From positions 620,001 to 684,000 of the forward strand of contig NZ_JACOQL010000001.1 of NCBI RefSeq assembly GCF_014490725.1: a stretch of DNA of 64,000 nt. The letters are read 5' to 3'. The DNA is from Paracoccus amoyensis. GTDB lineage: Bacteria; Pseudomonadota; Alphaproteobacteria; Rhodobacterales; Rhodobacteraceae. Position 1 is the first letter of the stretch. Each line of letters opens with the position of its first letter. Position numbers and translations under genes: made by a program. Below are positions 25,202-33,573 of this stretch, piece by piece. The notes beneath the pieces are model-generated. The model saw only the letters and a program-made list of their open reading frames with translations. It was not told where the DNA came from and did no database searches.

Positions 25202-26116
25202 ATGAATATCACGCTACGTCAGCTTAGATATTTTCTGGCTTTGGCCGAGCAGGGGCATTTCACCCGTGCCGCCGAAGTCATTCATGTCACCCAGCCTGCA
25301 CTTTCAATGCAGATACGCGCCTTGGAAGAGGCGGTCGGCACAAGGTTGGTGGAACGAACCGCCGCTGGTGTCGTGCTGACGCCGCAGGGTCGGGCCCTGG
25401 AAAATCATGCGCGACAGGTCATGGCATCGATGGCCGGGCTGGAGCAGGGTTTGCGGCGCCCGGGACAGGGGGGGCGGTTGATGTTGGGGATGATTCCAAC
25501 CGTTGCCCCTTATCTTTTGCCAAGCGCCTTGCCGATTCTTCGCGCCAGTGACATCGGCCGCGATCTGCATTTGCGAGAGGCGCAGACCGACCGGTTGCTG
25601 GACGAGCTTTCCGCAGGGCGTCTGGACGTCGCCGTGATCGCGTCTCCGCCTGACCGTCACGACATCGTCGCGCAGCCTTTATTCACCGATCAGTTCTTGC
25701 TTGCTGGCAGCGAAGCGCGGATCGACCAACTCCGCGGCCGCGCGCTAGAGCCACATGACCTGGATCCGGGCAATCTTCTTTTGCTGGATGAAGGGCACTG
25801 TCTGGGTGATCAGGCGCTTGAGGTATGTGGGCTGAACCGCCGCAGCAGCCGGCTTGACCTTGGGGCGGCATCGTTGTCGACGCTTTGCCGATTGGCCGCG
25901 CAGGGCATGGGACTGACCTTTCTGCCGGAGATCGCCTTGCGACAGGAAACTGCGGCTGCACCTGGCCTGACGGCCATTCGCTTTCCCGACCCGCAACCGG
26001 CCCGAGATGTGCTTTTGGTGCGCCGTTCGTCAACCGAAAGTGATGGCTGGTTCAAAGAACTGGTGGATGTTCTGCGTCAAACGGGCCGTGAGCTGGTTAA
26101 GAACCGACCTTCCTGA
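25202..26116 (+). CDS. oxyR: LysR-family peroxide sensor OxyR
   Basis: A 304-residue LysR-type regulator. The N-terminal helix-turn-helix is MNITLRQLRYFLALAEQGHF followed by TRAAEVIHVTQPALSMQIR. The redox pair that forms the sensing disulfide is present as C200 and C209 in LLLDEGHCLGDQALEVC, which matches the OxyR pattern closely. The C-terminal domain keeps GMGLTFLPEIAL. OxyR is often next to katG, ahpC or another peroxide gene; here its neighbours are a DUF6456 gene and terC, so its targets lie elsewhere or are unknown. The AT-rich upstream region has room for an autoregulatory site. Confidence 0.93.
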   Translation: MNITLRQLRYFLALAEQGHFTRAAEVIHVTQPALSMQIRALEEAVGTRLVERTAAGVVLTPQGRALENHARQVMASMAGLEQGLRRPGQGGRLMLGMIPTVAPYLLPSALPILRASDIGRDLHLREAQTDRLLDELSAGRLDVAVIASPPDRHDIVAQPLFTDQFLLAGSEARIDQLRGRALEPHDLDPGNLLLLDEGHCLGDQALEVCGLNRRSSRLDLGAASLSTLCRLAAQGMGLTFLPEIALRQETAAAPGLTAIRFPDPQPARDVLLVRRSSTESDGWFKELVDVLRQTGRELVKNRPS

Positions 26117-26191
26117 AACACAATTTGCCGTTTGCAGAATCTTAGTGTGATCCCATATCCATGTGACTGATGTCATTTTGGAAAAGGACCG

Positions 26192-26935
26192 ATGGACAGT
26201 ATACTGGCCTTGATGAACGACCCCGCCGCATGGGTGGCGCTTGCAACCTTGATGGTGATGGAGGTCGTGCTTGGCATCGACAACCTCATCTTCATCTCGA
26301 TCTTGACCAACAAATTGCCCGAACATCAACGCGAACGGGCGCGTAAGATCGGGATTGGCTTGGCGCTGATCATGCGGCTTGGCCTTTTGGCGACGGTCGC
26401 GTGGATTGTTCAATTGACTCAACCCGTCGTCACGATCCTTGGGAATGAGCTGTCCTGGAAAGATATCATCCTGATCGTTGGCGGTCTGTTCCTCGTCTGG
26501 AAGGCGACCAAGGAAATTCACCACCACGTCGATCCGACCGATCACGAAGATACAATGGTCGGGACCGCAACAAGCACATTCGGCGGCGTGATTGCCCAGA
26601 TCCTTGTGCTGGACCTGGTCTTTTCGATCGACAGCATCATCACCGCCGTCGGCATGACGCCGCATATTGAAATCATGGTGGTTGCTGTTGTCACGGCAGT
26701 GACGGTGATGCTTCTGGCAGCCAATCCGCTGGCGAATTTCATTGAAAAGAACCCGACCATCGTGATGCTGGCCCTGTCCTTCCTGTTGTTGATCGGGACG
26801 ACCCTGATTGCAGAAGGGTTCGGCGTGTATGTGCCTAAAGGCTATGTCTATGCCGCGATGGCCTTCTCGGCCACTGTCGAGGCGTTGAACATGTGGGCTC
26901 GAAATGCCCGCCTGCGGAAACAGAATCGCAAATAG
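26192..26935 (+). CDS. TerC family integral membrane protein
   Basis: A 247-residue membrane protein with about seven hydrophobic segments. The two acidic family motifs are visible: [18 protein letters not shown] near 22-40 and [19 protein letters not shown] near 135-155. A short histidine-rich cytoplasmic loop ([12 protein letters not shown]) lies between. TerC proteins have been linked to tellurite resistance and to manganese export, with the acidic membrane residues probably binding metal. It follows oxyR by 75 bases on the same strand; shared control in a metal or oxidative stress response is possible but unproven. Confidence 0.9.
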   Translation: MDSILALMNDPAAWVALATLMVMEVVLGIDNLIFISILTNKLPEHQRERARKIGIGLALIMRLGLLATVAWIVQLTQPVVTILGNELSWKDIILIVGGLFLVWKATKEIHHHVDPTDHEDTMVGTATSTFGGVIAQILVLDLVFSIDSIITAVGMTPHIEIMVVAVVTAVTVMLLAANPLANFIEKNPTIVMLALSFLLLIGTTLIAEGFGVYVPKGYVYAAMAFSATVEALNMWARNARLRKQNRK

Positions 26936-26943
26936 CCTTTGCG

Positions 26944-26979
26944 TCAGACGGTGTGCAGCCATGCAGGGCACGCCGTCTG
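26944..26979. terminator. inverted repeat after terC
   Basis: CAGACGGTGTGC and GCACGCCGTCTG pair over 12 bases with one G-T wobble around a 12-base loop. No T-run follows, so it may be a weak or Rho-assisted terminator, or an RNA-stabilising hairpin. Confidence 0.5.
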
Positions 26980-27039
26980 CAACGCGTTGCCTTAGCGGCA
27001 ATTATTGATTAATTTCGAGTGAACCGCGACCGAAAGGAT

Positions 27040-27996
27040 ATGACCTTGCGCGATCTTCGGATGCCAGACCAGCGACACCCCGAAAAGGCCCATCGGCCCG
27101 ATCAGGAGCAGCCAAAGAAACCTTCCTGGATTCGTGTGAAGGCTCCGATTTCGGAAGGCTACAAGAAAACCCGTGACATCATGCGTGAAAATCGCCTGTC
27201 CACGGTATGCGAAGAAGCCGGCTGTCCAAATGTCGGCGAATGCTGGTCGCAAGGCCATGCGACCATGATGATCATGGGTGAGATTTGCACCCGTGGTTGC
27301 ACCTTTTGTAACGTCGCAACGGGCCGCCCCGATACGTTGGACGCGTTTGAACCGGGGCGTGTGGCGCATGCGGTCCAGAAACTGGGCCTGAAACATGTCG
27401 TCATCACCTCGGTCGATCGCGACGATCTGGACGATGGCGGCGCAGAGCATTTCGCCCAGACCATTCGTGCGATTCGCCACCGCTCACCCTCATCCACGAT
27501 CGAGGTGTTGACCCCGGATTTCCTGAAATCCAAGCCGGGTGCATTGGAAACTGTGGTCGAGGCGCGTCCCGATGTGTTCAACCACAATCTTGAGACGGTT
27601 CCGGGCCTTTACCCGACTGTTCGTCCCGGTGCGCGTTATTTCCACAGTCTGCGCCTGCTGCAAAAGGTCAAGGAACTGGACCCGACGATGTTCACCAAAT
27701 CGGGGATCATGGTGGGTCTGGGCGAGGATCGTCAGGGCGTCTTGCAGGTCATGGACGACATGCGCGCAGCCGATATCGACTTCATGACCATCGGTCAGTA
27801 TTTGCAGCCGTCACCCAAACACCATCGGGTTGATCGTTTCGTCACGCCAGAAGAATTCGCTGGCTACGAAAAATCTGCCTATGGCAAGGGATTCCTGATG
27901 GTTTCGGCAACTCCGCTGACCCGATCATCCTATCACGCAGGCGATGATTTTGCGCGCTTGCGTGATGCGCGGATGGCGAAATTCAGCCGCGCCTGA
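27040..27996 (+). CDS. lipA: lipoyl synthase
   Basis: A 318-residue radical SAM enzyme that inserts two sulfurs into octanoyl groups on lipoyl domains. The auxiliary cluster cysteines are in [20 protein letters not shown] (C-x4-C-x5-C), and the radical SAM triad is in [17 protein letters not shown] (C-x3-C-x2-C). The C-terminal [20 protein letters not shown] carries the conserved serine-rich RSSYHA. The start is uncertain: GTG 27019, ATG 27040 and ATG 27061 are all in frame; I prefer 27040 because [16 protein letters not shown] resembles relatives, although its AAAGGA site is very close. lpdA, for another lipoyl-dependent step, is 33 kb away. Confidence 0.95.
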   Translation: MTLRDLRMPDQRHPEKAHRPDQEQPKKPSWIRVKAPISEGYKKTRDIMRENRLSTVCEEAGCPNVGECWSQGHATMMIMGEICTRGCTFCNVATGRPDTLDAFEPGRVAHAVQKLGLKHVVITSVDRDDLDDGGAEHFAQTIRAIRHRSPSSTIEVLTPDFLKSKPGALETVVEARPDVFNHNLETVPGLYPTVRPGARYFHSLRLLQKVKELDPTMFTKSGIMVGLGEDRQGVLQVMDDMRAADIDFMTIGQYLQPSPKHHRVDRFVTPEEFAGYEKSAYGKGFLMVSATPLTRSSYHAGDDFARLRDARMAKFSRA

Positions 27997-28084
27997 TTTG
28001 CGCGCAGGCTTATCGGAAAATCGCCTCGGCAAATGATTTGGGACCTTGCCGAGGGTCGAAATCCCCGCTATTCCAACCCCCGTT

Positions 28085-28168
28085 GCCCGAGTGGCGGAAT
28101 GGTAGACGCAGCGGATTCAAAATCCGCCGACGCAAGTCATGTCGGTTCGAGTCCGACCTCGGGTACCA
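28085..28168 (+). tRNA. tRNA-Leu(CAA)
   Basis: A cloverleaf folds from GCCCGAG to CTCGGGT with the encoded ACCA end. The anticodon stem GCGGA/TCCGC encloses TTCAAAA, giving anticodon CAA, which reads UUG. A long variable arm (around CGACGCAAGTCATG) identifies a class II leucine tRNA, and the T arm is GTCGG-TTCGAGT-CCGAC. It lies 88 bases after lipA on the same strand. No integrase or att duplication is seen next to it. Confidence 0.95.
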
Positions 28169-28576
28169 CCGCAATCCTGAAAATTCAGTTGCCGACGCTG
28201 TGCAACCCATCACGGAAATGATGGGCTTGTTGGCGGCTCATATGTCCTGATCCCGACCTGGTACACGCGTCTCATTGAGCGAATTTCCGGCCCGTCAGAT
28301 AGTCAAACAGCTCTTGTTGGCAAAGAGCGCTGCTTTGACCTGCAACATGAGCTAGGATTTTCACGGCTGCCAATGACGAAAATCAGGTGCGCAGGCTGTC
28401 GAATGAAGATTTCGACAGCGGGAATGGTGCCAAGATGCTGACCACCAAGGCACTGGGCGAAGAAGAGGGCGGTTGGTGCGGCGGCCGCCGCTACACGACC
28501 CTGTGGTGGCCAGATTTCGGATGCGATCATTGATTTTCCAGCCGATGATCGAGCTGCGACGTTGCCAGCGGCATCG
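28169..28576. other. gene-poor region between tRNA-Leu and matR, with a possible decayed small ORF
   Basis: This 408-base stretch has no recognisable gene. On the plus strand one frame is open from about 28372 and includes an ATG at 28435 encoding 32 residues (MLTTKALGEEEGGWCGGRR, then YTTLWWPDFGCDH) to a stop at 28531-28533. The TTKALGEE and YTTL segments look like two copies of one short motif, the second degraded. No good ribosome site is seen. It may be a remnant of a longer gene or noise. Confidence 0.25.
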
Positions 28577-29245
28577 TCATTTTGAACGAGGCTGCAGTTT
28601 CGCATCGCCCCGCGACAACTGTGCCATGAAATCGGTAAAACGTTCGCCCTGAATCAGAATATGGGCGCGTTGCGCCATTGCCGCGGCCGCGTCGTCACCC
28701 GCTTCGATGGCCGCCACAATCATCGCATGTTCGGCCAGTGATTGCCGTAAACGCCGAGGAACGCGTAGCTGTTGACGGCGAAACGGGGTCAGTCGCAGAT
28801 GCAGCAGTTCGGCCTGTTCGGTCAAGAAACTGTTGCCTGAACCCGCATAGATGGCGCTGTGGAAACCGCGATTGGCGGCGTAATAGGCGGATACATCGTG
28901 AACCGCAGATTCGCATTTGCGCAGCCAACCGTGCAATTCCGCAATCAGTTCGGGTGTTGCGCGGCGCGCGCACAATCTGGCACAGGCGGCCTCTAACTCT
29001 GCCATCACCTCGAACATTTCGACGATACGAACGGTCGAGGGGTTCAGGACTTGTGTGCCGCGCCGTGGCTTCAGTTCCACCAGCCCCGATGCGGCCAGGC
29101 GCTGCAATGCTTCCCTGACGGGGGTTCGGGATACCCCGAATCGTTCTGCAAGCGCCGGTTCCTCCAGCCTCGTGCCCGGCGGCAGGATGCCCTCGACGAT
29201 CTCACTTTCCAGCTTTTCGCTGATATCGTCTGCAACGCTGCCCAT
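28577..29245 (-). CDS. matR: GntR/FadR-family regulator, probable malonate repressor MatR
   Basis: A 222-residue regulator. The N-terminal winged helix has [20 protein letters not shown] then [20 protein letters not shown], the GntR signature. The C-terminal FCD domain (about 85-210) has the metal-binding histidines in [16 protein letters not shown] and [16 protein letters not shown] chose the ATG at 29245, six bases after a GAGG site, over one four codons earlier. It is divergent from a TRAP transporter, malonyl-CoA decarboxylase and malonyl-CoA synthetase operon, the same arrangement as matR in rhizobial mat loci. A perfect palindrome TGTGTATACACA lies between, suitable as its operator. Confidence 0.88.
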   Translation of the reverse strand: MGSVADDISEKLESEIVEGILPPGTRLEEPALAERFGVSRTPVREALQRLAASGLVELKPRRGTQVLNPSTVRIVEMFEVMAELEAACARLCARRATPELIAELHGWLRKCESAVHDVSAYYAANRGFHSAIYAGSGNSFLTEQAELLHLRLTPFRRQQLRVPRRLRQSLAEHAMIVAAIEAGDDAAAAMAQRAHILIQGERFTDFMAQLSRGDAKLQPRSK

Positions 29246-29280
29246 CACATGCCTCATTCTTCGTCTTCAGAATTATCGCT

Positions 29281-29292
29281 TGTGTATACACA
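29281..29292. promoter_or_regulatory. GntR-type operator palindrome between matR and the mat operon
   Basis: TGTGTATACACA is a perfect 12-base palindrome, part of CTTGTGTATACACAGAAG. It lies 36 bases upstream of matR and 101 bases upstream of the first TRAP gene. The core GTATAC flanked by TTGTG and CACA resembles operators of FadR-subgroup regulators, including the one I recall for rhizobial MatR. Confidence 0.7.
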
Positions 29293-29392
29293 GAAGTCGA
29301 TACAGTATTCATGACGGAGGAGTTTTCCTGTCCTGACCAAAGAGTCGGGCAGGGGCATCGGCGCAATTTGCGCCGCTCAGGGAGGAAAAATA

Positions 29393-30376
29393 ATGACCAA
29401 GATGATGACCGCCGCGTTGATCGCGGCGACGATGCCATTGGCCGCCGGGGCCGAGGTTTTACGCGCAAGCCATCAGTTTCCGGGCGGCAAAGGCGATGCG
29501 CGGGATGAGATGGTGCAAATGATCGCCAAGGACGTTGCCGACGCCAATGTCGATCTGGAAATCCGCGTCTATCCGGGTGAATCGCTTTACAAGGCCCGTG
29601 AACAATGGGGCGCGGTGACCAGCGGACAGTTGGATTTGACCTCATTCCCGCTGGACTATGCGGCTGGTCGGGTACCGCAATTCAGTGTGACCTTGATGCC
29701 TGGATTGGTCCAGAACCATGAACGGGCGGTGCGTCTGAACGATTCGCCCTTCATGGAGTCGATTCACAAGCTGGTTGAAGATAACGGCGCGCTAGTCATT
29801 GCAAATGCCTGGTTGGCCGGTGGCTTTGTCAGCAAGAAGAATTGCATCACCGCACCGGATACGATCTCGGGGCAGGTGACCCGTGCCGCAGGCCCGGCGT
29901 TCGAACAGATGTTGGTCGGGGCAGGGGCCTCGATTTCCTCGATGCCATCGTCGGAGATTTATACTGGGATGCAGACAGGCGTTCTGGATGCGGCCAATAC
30001 CTCATCTGGATCGATGGTCAGTTATCGGTTGTTTGAACAGGCCAAATGCCTGACCGCGCCGGGCGAAAACGCCCTTTGGTTCATGTACGAGCCGGTGATC
30101 GTTTCAAAAAAGGTCTATGACCGCCTGACGCCCGAACAGCAGCAGGCATTGATGGATGCCGGGCAACGGGCCGAGGATTGGTTTGCCCAACAGGCAACGG
30201 GTCTGGATCAGAAGATGATCGACACGTTCACCCAAGCCGGTGTCGAAATCACCGAAATGACAAAAGAGAACTACGACGCCTGGCTGCAGATCGCGCAGGA
30301 CACGTCCTACAAGGTGTTCTCGGAAGATGTCGAAGGCGGGAAAGAGCTGATTGATCAAGCGCTTGCCGTTGACTGA
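29393..30376 (+). CDS. matP: TRAP transporter substrate-binding protein (DctP type), probable malonate
   Basis: A 327-residue periplasmic binding protein with a signal peptide (1-20, ending PLAAGAE). The mature start VLRASHQFPGGKGDARDEMV and the later RAAGPAFEQMLVGAGAS with SSEIYTGMQTGVLDAAN are typical of the DctP family, including the arginine that usually binds a carboxylate. It is followed by the small and large TRAP membrane subunits, then malonyl-CoA decarboxylase and malonyl-CoA synthetase. This is the order matP-matQ-matM-matA-matB, so the ligand is probably malonate or a methylmalonate. The ligand is inferred from the operon. Confidence 0.88.
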   Translation: MTKMMTAALIAATMPLAAGAEVLRASHQFPGGKGDARDEMVQMIAKDVADANVDLEIRVYPGESLYKAREQWGAVTSGQLDLTSFPLDYAAGRVPQFSVTLMPGLVQNHERAVRLNDSPFMESIHKLVEDNGALVIANAWLAGGFVSKKNCITAPDTISGQVTRAAGPAFEQMLVGAGASISSMPSSEIYTGMQTGVLDAANTSSGSMVSYRLFEQAKCLTAPGENALWFMYEPVIVSKKVYDRLTPEQQQALMDAGQRAEDWFAQQATGLDQKMIDTFTQAGVEITEMTKENYDAWLQIAQDTSYKVFSEDVEGGKELIDQALAVD

Positions 30377-30449
30377 TCGCGAAAGGGGCGGGGCGTCTGG
30401 GCGTCCCGCCCGATACTTGAACAGACAGGAACACACAGGGGCTTTCGAC

Positions 30450-30950
30450 ATGCGCGGCGTGATCCGCTTTCTTGACCTGCTGGCGCGTATCAGCGGTGTT
30501 TTTGCAATGGCGCTGCTGCTGGCGGCAGTGCTGGTCGTGACGCAGATGGTCGTCGTGCGCTACTTCCTTGGCGCCTCGACAGTCTGGCAGACCGAATTCG
30601 TGATCTATGCGACAACCGCCGCGATGATGCTGGGGGCACCCTATGTCCTGTCGCTGAAAGGGCATGTCGGCGTCGATCTGCTGGTCGAGGCCGCGGGGCC
30701 GGGGCTGCGCCGTGTCCTTGCGCTGATCTCGGGCCTTGCCTCCTTGGGCTTTGTCGGCGCGATGGCCTGGTCAGGGGCGCATTTCCTGTTTCAGGCAGCA
30801 ACACGCGGCTGGACCACCGACACGATCTGGGCGCTGCCGTTGTGGATACCATTCTGGCCGATCCCGTTTGCGATGGGCTTGATGGCGCTGCAGCTGATTG
30901 CGCAGATGATCGTCACCCTGACCCACGCCCAGCCTGAAGGAGCGGTCTGA
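30450..30950 (+). CDS. matQ: TRAP transporter small permease (DctQ type)
   Basis: A 166-residue membrane protein with four helices (about 5-30, 45-65, 85-110 and 125-155). The family pattern VTQMVVVRYFLGASTVWQTE followed by AAMMLGAPYVLSLKGHVGVD is clear. The ATG at 30450 is used because it starts immediately before the first helix; the open frame extends 33 codons upstream into unlike sequence. Its stop overlaps the start of the large subunit by one base (TGATG), so the two are translated together. Confidence 0.9.
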   Translation: MRGVIRFLDLLARISGVFAMALLLAAVLVVTQMVVVRYFLGASTVWQTEFVIYATTAAMMLGAPYVLSLKGHVGVDLLVEAAGPGLRRVLALISGLASLGFVGAMAWSGAHFLFQAATRGWTTDTIWALPLWIPFWPIPFAMGLMALQLIAQMIVTLTHAQPEGAV

Positions 30951-32266
30951 TGTCCCCAGCCATTGCAGGTTCTATCGTCTTGATCGCGATGCTTGTGCTG
31001 CTGGCCGCAGGCACGCCCATTGCGTTCGCACTTGGCTTTGTGGCGATCGCGGCGCTGGTCCTGACCGACGGCATTTCCGCGATCGACGGCGTGTCGGAAA
31101 CCTTCTTCGCCGGGCTTGCCAATTTTGGCATGGTCTCGGTCCCGATGTTCATCTTGATGGGCGCGGCTGTTGCCAGCAGCCCAGCGGGCAAAGACCTGTA
31201 TGAGGCGCTGGACCGTTGGCTGTATCGCGTTCCAGGCGGCATGGTCATGTCGAATATTGGGGCCTGCGCGTTGTTCGCGGCGCTGTCGGGCAGCAGCCCT
31301 GCAACCTGCGCGGCCATCGGCAAAATGGGCATCCCGGAAATGACCAGGCGTGGCTATCCAGACAGCCTTGCTGCAGGCTCAATCGCCGCTGGCGGCACGC
31401 TGGGCATCCTGATCCCGCCTTCTGTCACGATGATCGTTTATGGCATTTCGACAGAAACCAGCATCGGGCGGCTGTTCCTTGCCGGGCTTGTGCCGGGGCT
31501 GATGCTGACAGCGCTGTTCATGGCATGGGCGCTGTTTGACTGTTGGCGTAAGGGGATCGCGGTGGGCGATGTCGCCCGCCGCTTTACCCTGGCCGAGCGG
31601 TTGGAAAACCTGCCCCGCGTCCTGCCATTCCTGTTGATCGTTGCGGCGATCCTGTTCGTGCTTTACGGCGGCGTCGCCACCCCGTCCGAGGCTGCGGGCA
31701 CGGGGGCGCTGATCTGTATTCTGCTGGTGGCCATCATCTATCGCATGTGGCGCGCCGGACCCATGGTGACGATCTTCCGCGACACGATCCGCGAAGCGGT
31801 GATGATCATGCTGATCATCGGCGCGGCAGAGCTGTTCGCCTTTGCCCTGTCATCGCTGTTCATCACCCAGACCGTGGCGGGCGCGATTGCCGGATTAGAG
31901 GTCAATCGGTGGGTGTTGCTGATCATCATCAACATCTTCCTGCTGATCGCAGGGTTTTTCCTGCCGCCGGTCGCGATCATCCTGATGTCGGCGCCAATCC
32001 TGATGCCAATCCTCGATTCCGCAGGGTTCGACCCCTATTGGTTCGCGGTCATCCTGACGATCAATATGGAGATCGGCCTGATCACGCCACCTGTCGGCCT
32101 GAACCTCTATGTCATCAACGGCATCGCGCCGCAGATTTCGTTGCGCGATATCCTTTACGGTTCGATGCCATTCGTTGGTATGATGGTGGTTGGGATGATC
32201 CTGCTGGCGCTGTTCCCGCAGATTGCCCTGTTCCTGCCGAACCTGATCATGGGGCCTGCATTGTGA
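30950..32266 (+). CDS. matM: TRAP transporter large permease (DctM type)
   Basis: A 438-residue sodium-driven permease with about twelve hydrophobic segments. Family features include PMFILMGAAVASSPAGKDLY near 65, the turn ALSGSSPATCAAIGKMGIPE near 105 and GILIPPSVTMIVYG near 145. The end region EIGLITPPVGLNLYVINGIA near 370 is the second ion-binding hairpin. It overlaps the malonyl-CoA decarboxylase start by four bases (GTGA), so transport and catabolism are translationally coupled. Confidence 0.94.
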   Translation: MSPAIAGSIVLIAMLVLLAAGTPIAFALGFVAIAALVLTDGISAIDGVSETFFAGLANFGMVSVPMFILMGAAVASSPAGKDLYEALDRWLYRVPGGMVMSNIGACALFAALSGSSPATCAAIGKMGIPEMTRRGYPDSLAAGSIAAGGTLGILIPPSVTMIVYGISTETSIGRLFLAGLVPGLMLTALFMAWALFDCWRKGIAVGDVARRFTLAERLENLPRVLPFLLIVAAILFVLYGGVATPSEAAGTGALICILLVAIIYRMWRAGPMVTIFRDTIREAVMIMLIIGAAELFAFALSSLFITQTVAGAIAGLEVNRWVLLIIINIFLLIAGFFLPPVAIILMSAPILMPILDSAGFDPYWFAVILTINMEIGLITPPVGLNLYVINGIAPQISLRDILYGSMPFVGMMVVGMILLALFPQIALFLPNLIMGPAL

Positions 32267-33573
32267 CATTGACCGCGCAGATATACGACCGGCTCAGCAG
32301 CCTTGTCGTCAGCTCTGGCTGGCGGCGGGGCCGGGCGGCTCCCGCACCAACGCCGGATGTTCTGATCGAAGAAGCGCGTCTTCTGGTGGGGCTCAACTCT
32401 GAACCACGGGTGATGGTGGCGGCGTCCGATGTGCTGAATGGTTATGACGCATTGGACGATTCGGGAAAGCGCGCGTTTTTTGACGGGCTTCGGGACGGGT
32501 TCGATCCCCCCGCCGACGCATTGGCACAGGCGGCGCAGGACTGGCTGAAGGCCCGCGATCCAGACGCGTTGGAGGCCTTGTCCCGCGCTGCGGAACCACC
32601 GCGTCAGGAATTGCTGCGGCGGCTGAACATGGCACCGGGCGGCACGGTGCAAGTGGTCAGAATGCGGGCAGACCTGTTGCGCCTGACGGGACGCGTTCCC
32701 GGTTTCGCCCGTGTCGATGCCGATTTTCGCCACCTGCTGCGATCATGGTTCAATCGCGGCTTTCTGCAACTGGTCCGCATCGACTGGCGCAGTCCGGCGC
32801 TTTTGCTGGAAAAGCTGATTGAATACGAAGCGGTTCACGAAATCCACGACTTCAACGATCTCCAGCGCCGCGTGTTGCCCGCCGACCGTCGCTGCTATGC
32901 CTTCATGCACCCCGCGATGCCGGACGAGCCGTTGATCTTCGTCGAAGTCGCGTTGACCGACGGATTGCCCGATTCTGTCCAGACATTGATCGACGAAAAG
33001 CGCGCCGCTTTGTCGCCGAATGATGTCGACACGGCCGTGTTCTATTCCATTTCGAACTGTCAGGCGGGACTGGCCGGAATCAGTTTTGGTAACCTGCTGA
33101 TCAAGAACGTCGTGGCCGAGCTTTCCCGCGAACTGCCGACCCTGACGACCTTTGTCACCCTTTCACCCATTCCCGGCCTGCGGACATGGCTGCAACAGCG
33201 CGCCGATGCCGGCGAAGCGGCGGTCAGGACGCTGCTGGATGATCCGCAACCCGCCGCACTGTCGGCGCAGACCGCCCGCTATCTGCTGCTGGCCAAGGAC
33301 GCAAAGGGGCGTCCGCTGGATCCTGTCGCCCGCTTTCATCTGGGGAATGGGGCCGAAGCGCATCGCGTGATCGTAGGGGCGAATACATCGCCGCGCGGCA
33401 TGAAGCAAAGCCTTGGGATGATGGTGAATTATCTTTACGACAGCAAACGGATCGAGGCGCAGCACGACGAATTCACGGAACGTGGAATTATCGCTGCGCC
33501 CAAACGATTGCAGGACCTTGCCCGCAAGACCCAGACCGAGGCTGCGACAAAGAAGACGGACGGGAAAAAATGA
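32263..33573 (+). CDS. matA: malonyl-CoA decarboxylase
   Basis: A 436-residue enzyme that converts malonyl-CoA to acetyl-CoA and CO2. The start is the GTG overlapping the DctM stop; the open frame runs far upstream but is antiparallel noise within dctM. An N-terminal helical domain (about 1-165) precedes the acetyltransferase-like catalytic domain, with the characteristic RCYAFMHPAMPDEPLIFVEV near 205 and AVFYSISNCQAGLAGISFGN near 262. The protein ends with a Lys-rich tail. It overlaps matB by four bases. Together with MatB it feeds malonate carbon into acetyl-CoA. Confidence 0.93.
   Translation: MTLTAQIYDRLSSLVVSSGWRRGRAAPAPTPDVLIEEARLLVGLNSEPRVMVAASDVLNGYDALDDSGKRAFFDGLRDGFDPPADALAQAAQDWLKARDPDALEALSRAAEPPRQELLRRLNMAPGGTVQVVRMRADLLRLTGRVPGFARVDADFRHLLRSWFNRGFLQLVRIDWRSPALLLEKLIEYEAVHEIHDFNDLQRRVLPADRRCYAFMHPAMPDEPLIFVEVALTDGLPDSVQTLIDEKRAALSPNDVDTAVFYSISNCQAGLAGISFGNLLIKNVVAELSRELPTLTTFVTLSPIPGLRTWLQQRADAGEAAVRTLLDDPQPAALSAQTARYLLLAKDAKGRPLDPVARFHLGNGAEAHRVIVGANTSPRGMKQSLGMMVNYLYDSKRIEAQHDEFTERGIIAAPKRLQDLARKTQTEAATKKTDGKK

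Noticed and set aside
28085..28168. Integration site of a mobile island at tRNA-Leu
   Set aside because: No integrase gene and no duplicated tRNA 3' end were found downstream.
28303..28605. 100-residue minus-strand frame downstream of matR
   Set aside because: No ribosome site, no recognisable family, and it overlaps the end of matR.
31747..32262. N-terminal extension of the malonyl-CoA decarboxylase frame
   Set aside because: It overlaps dctM in another frame and shows no family likeness. The GTG at 32263 has a four-base overlap with dctM and starts the family sequence.
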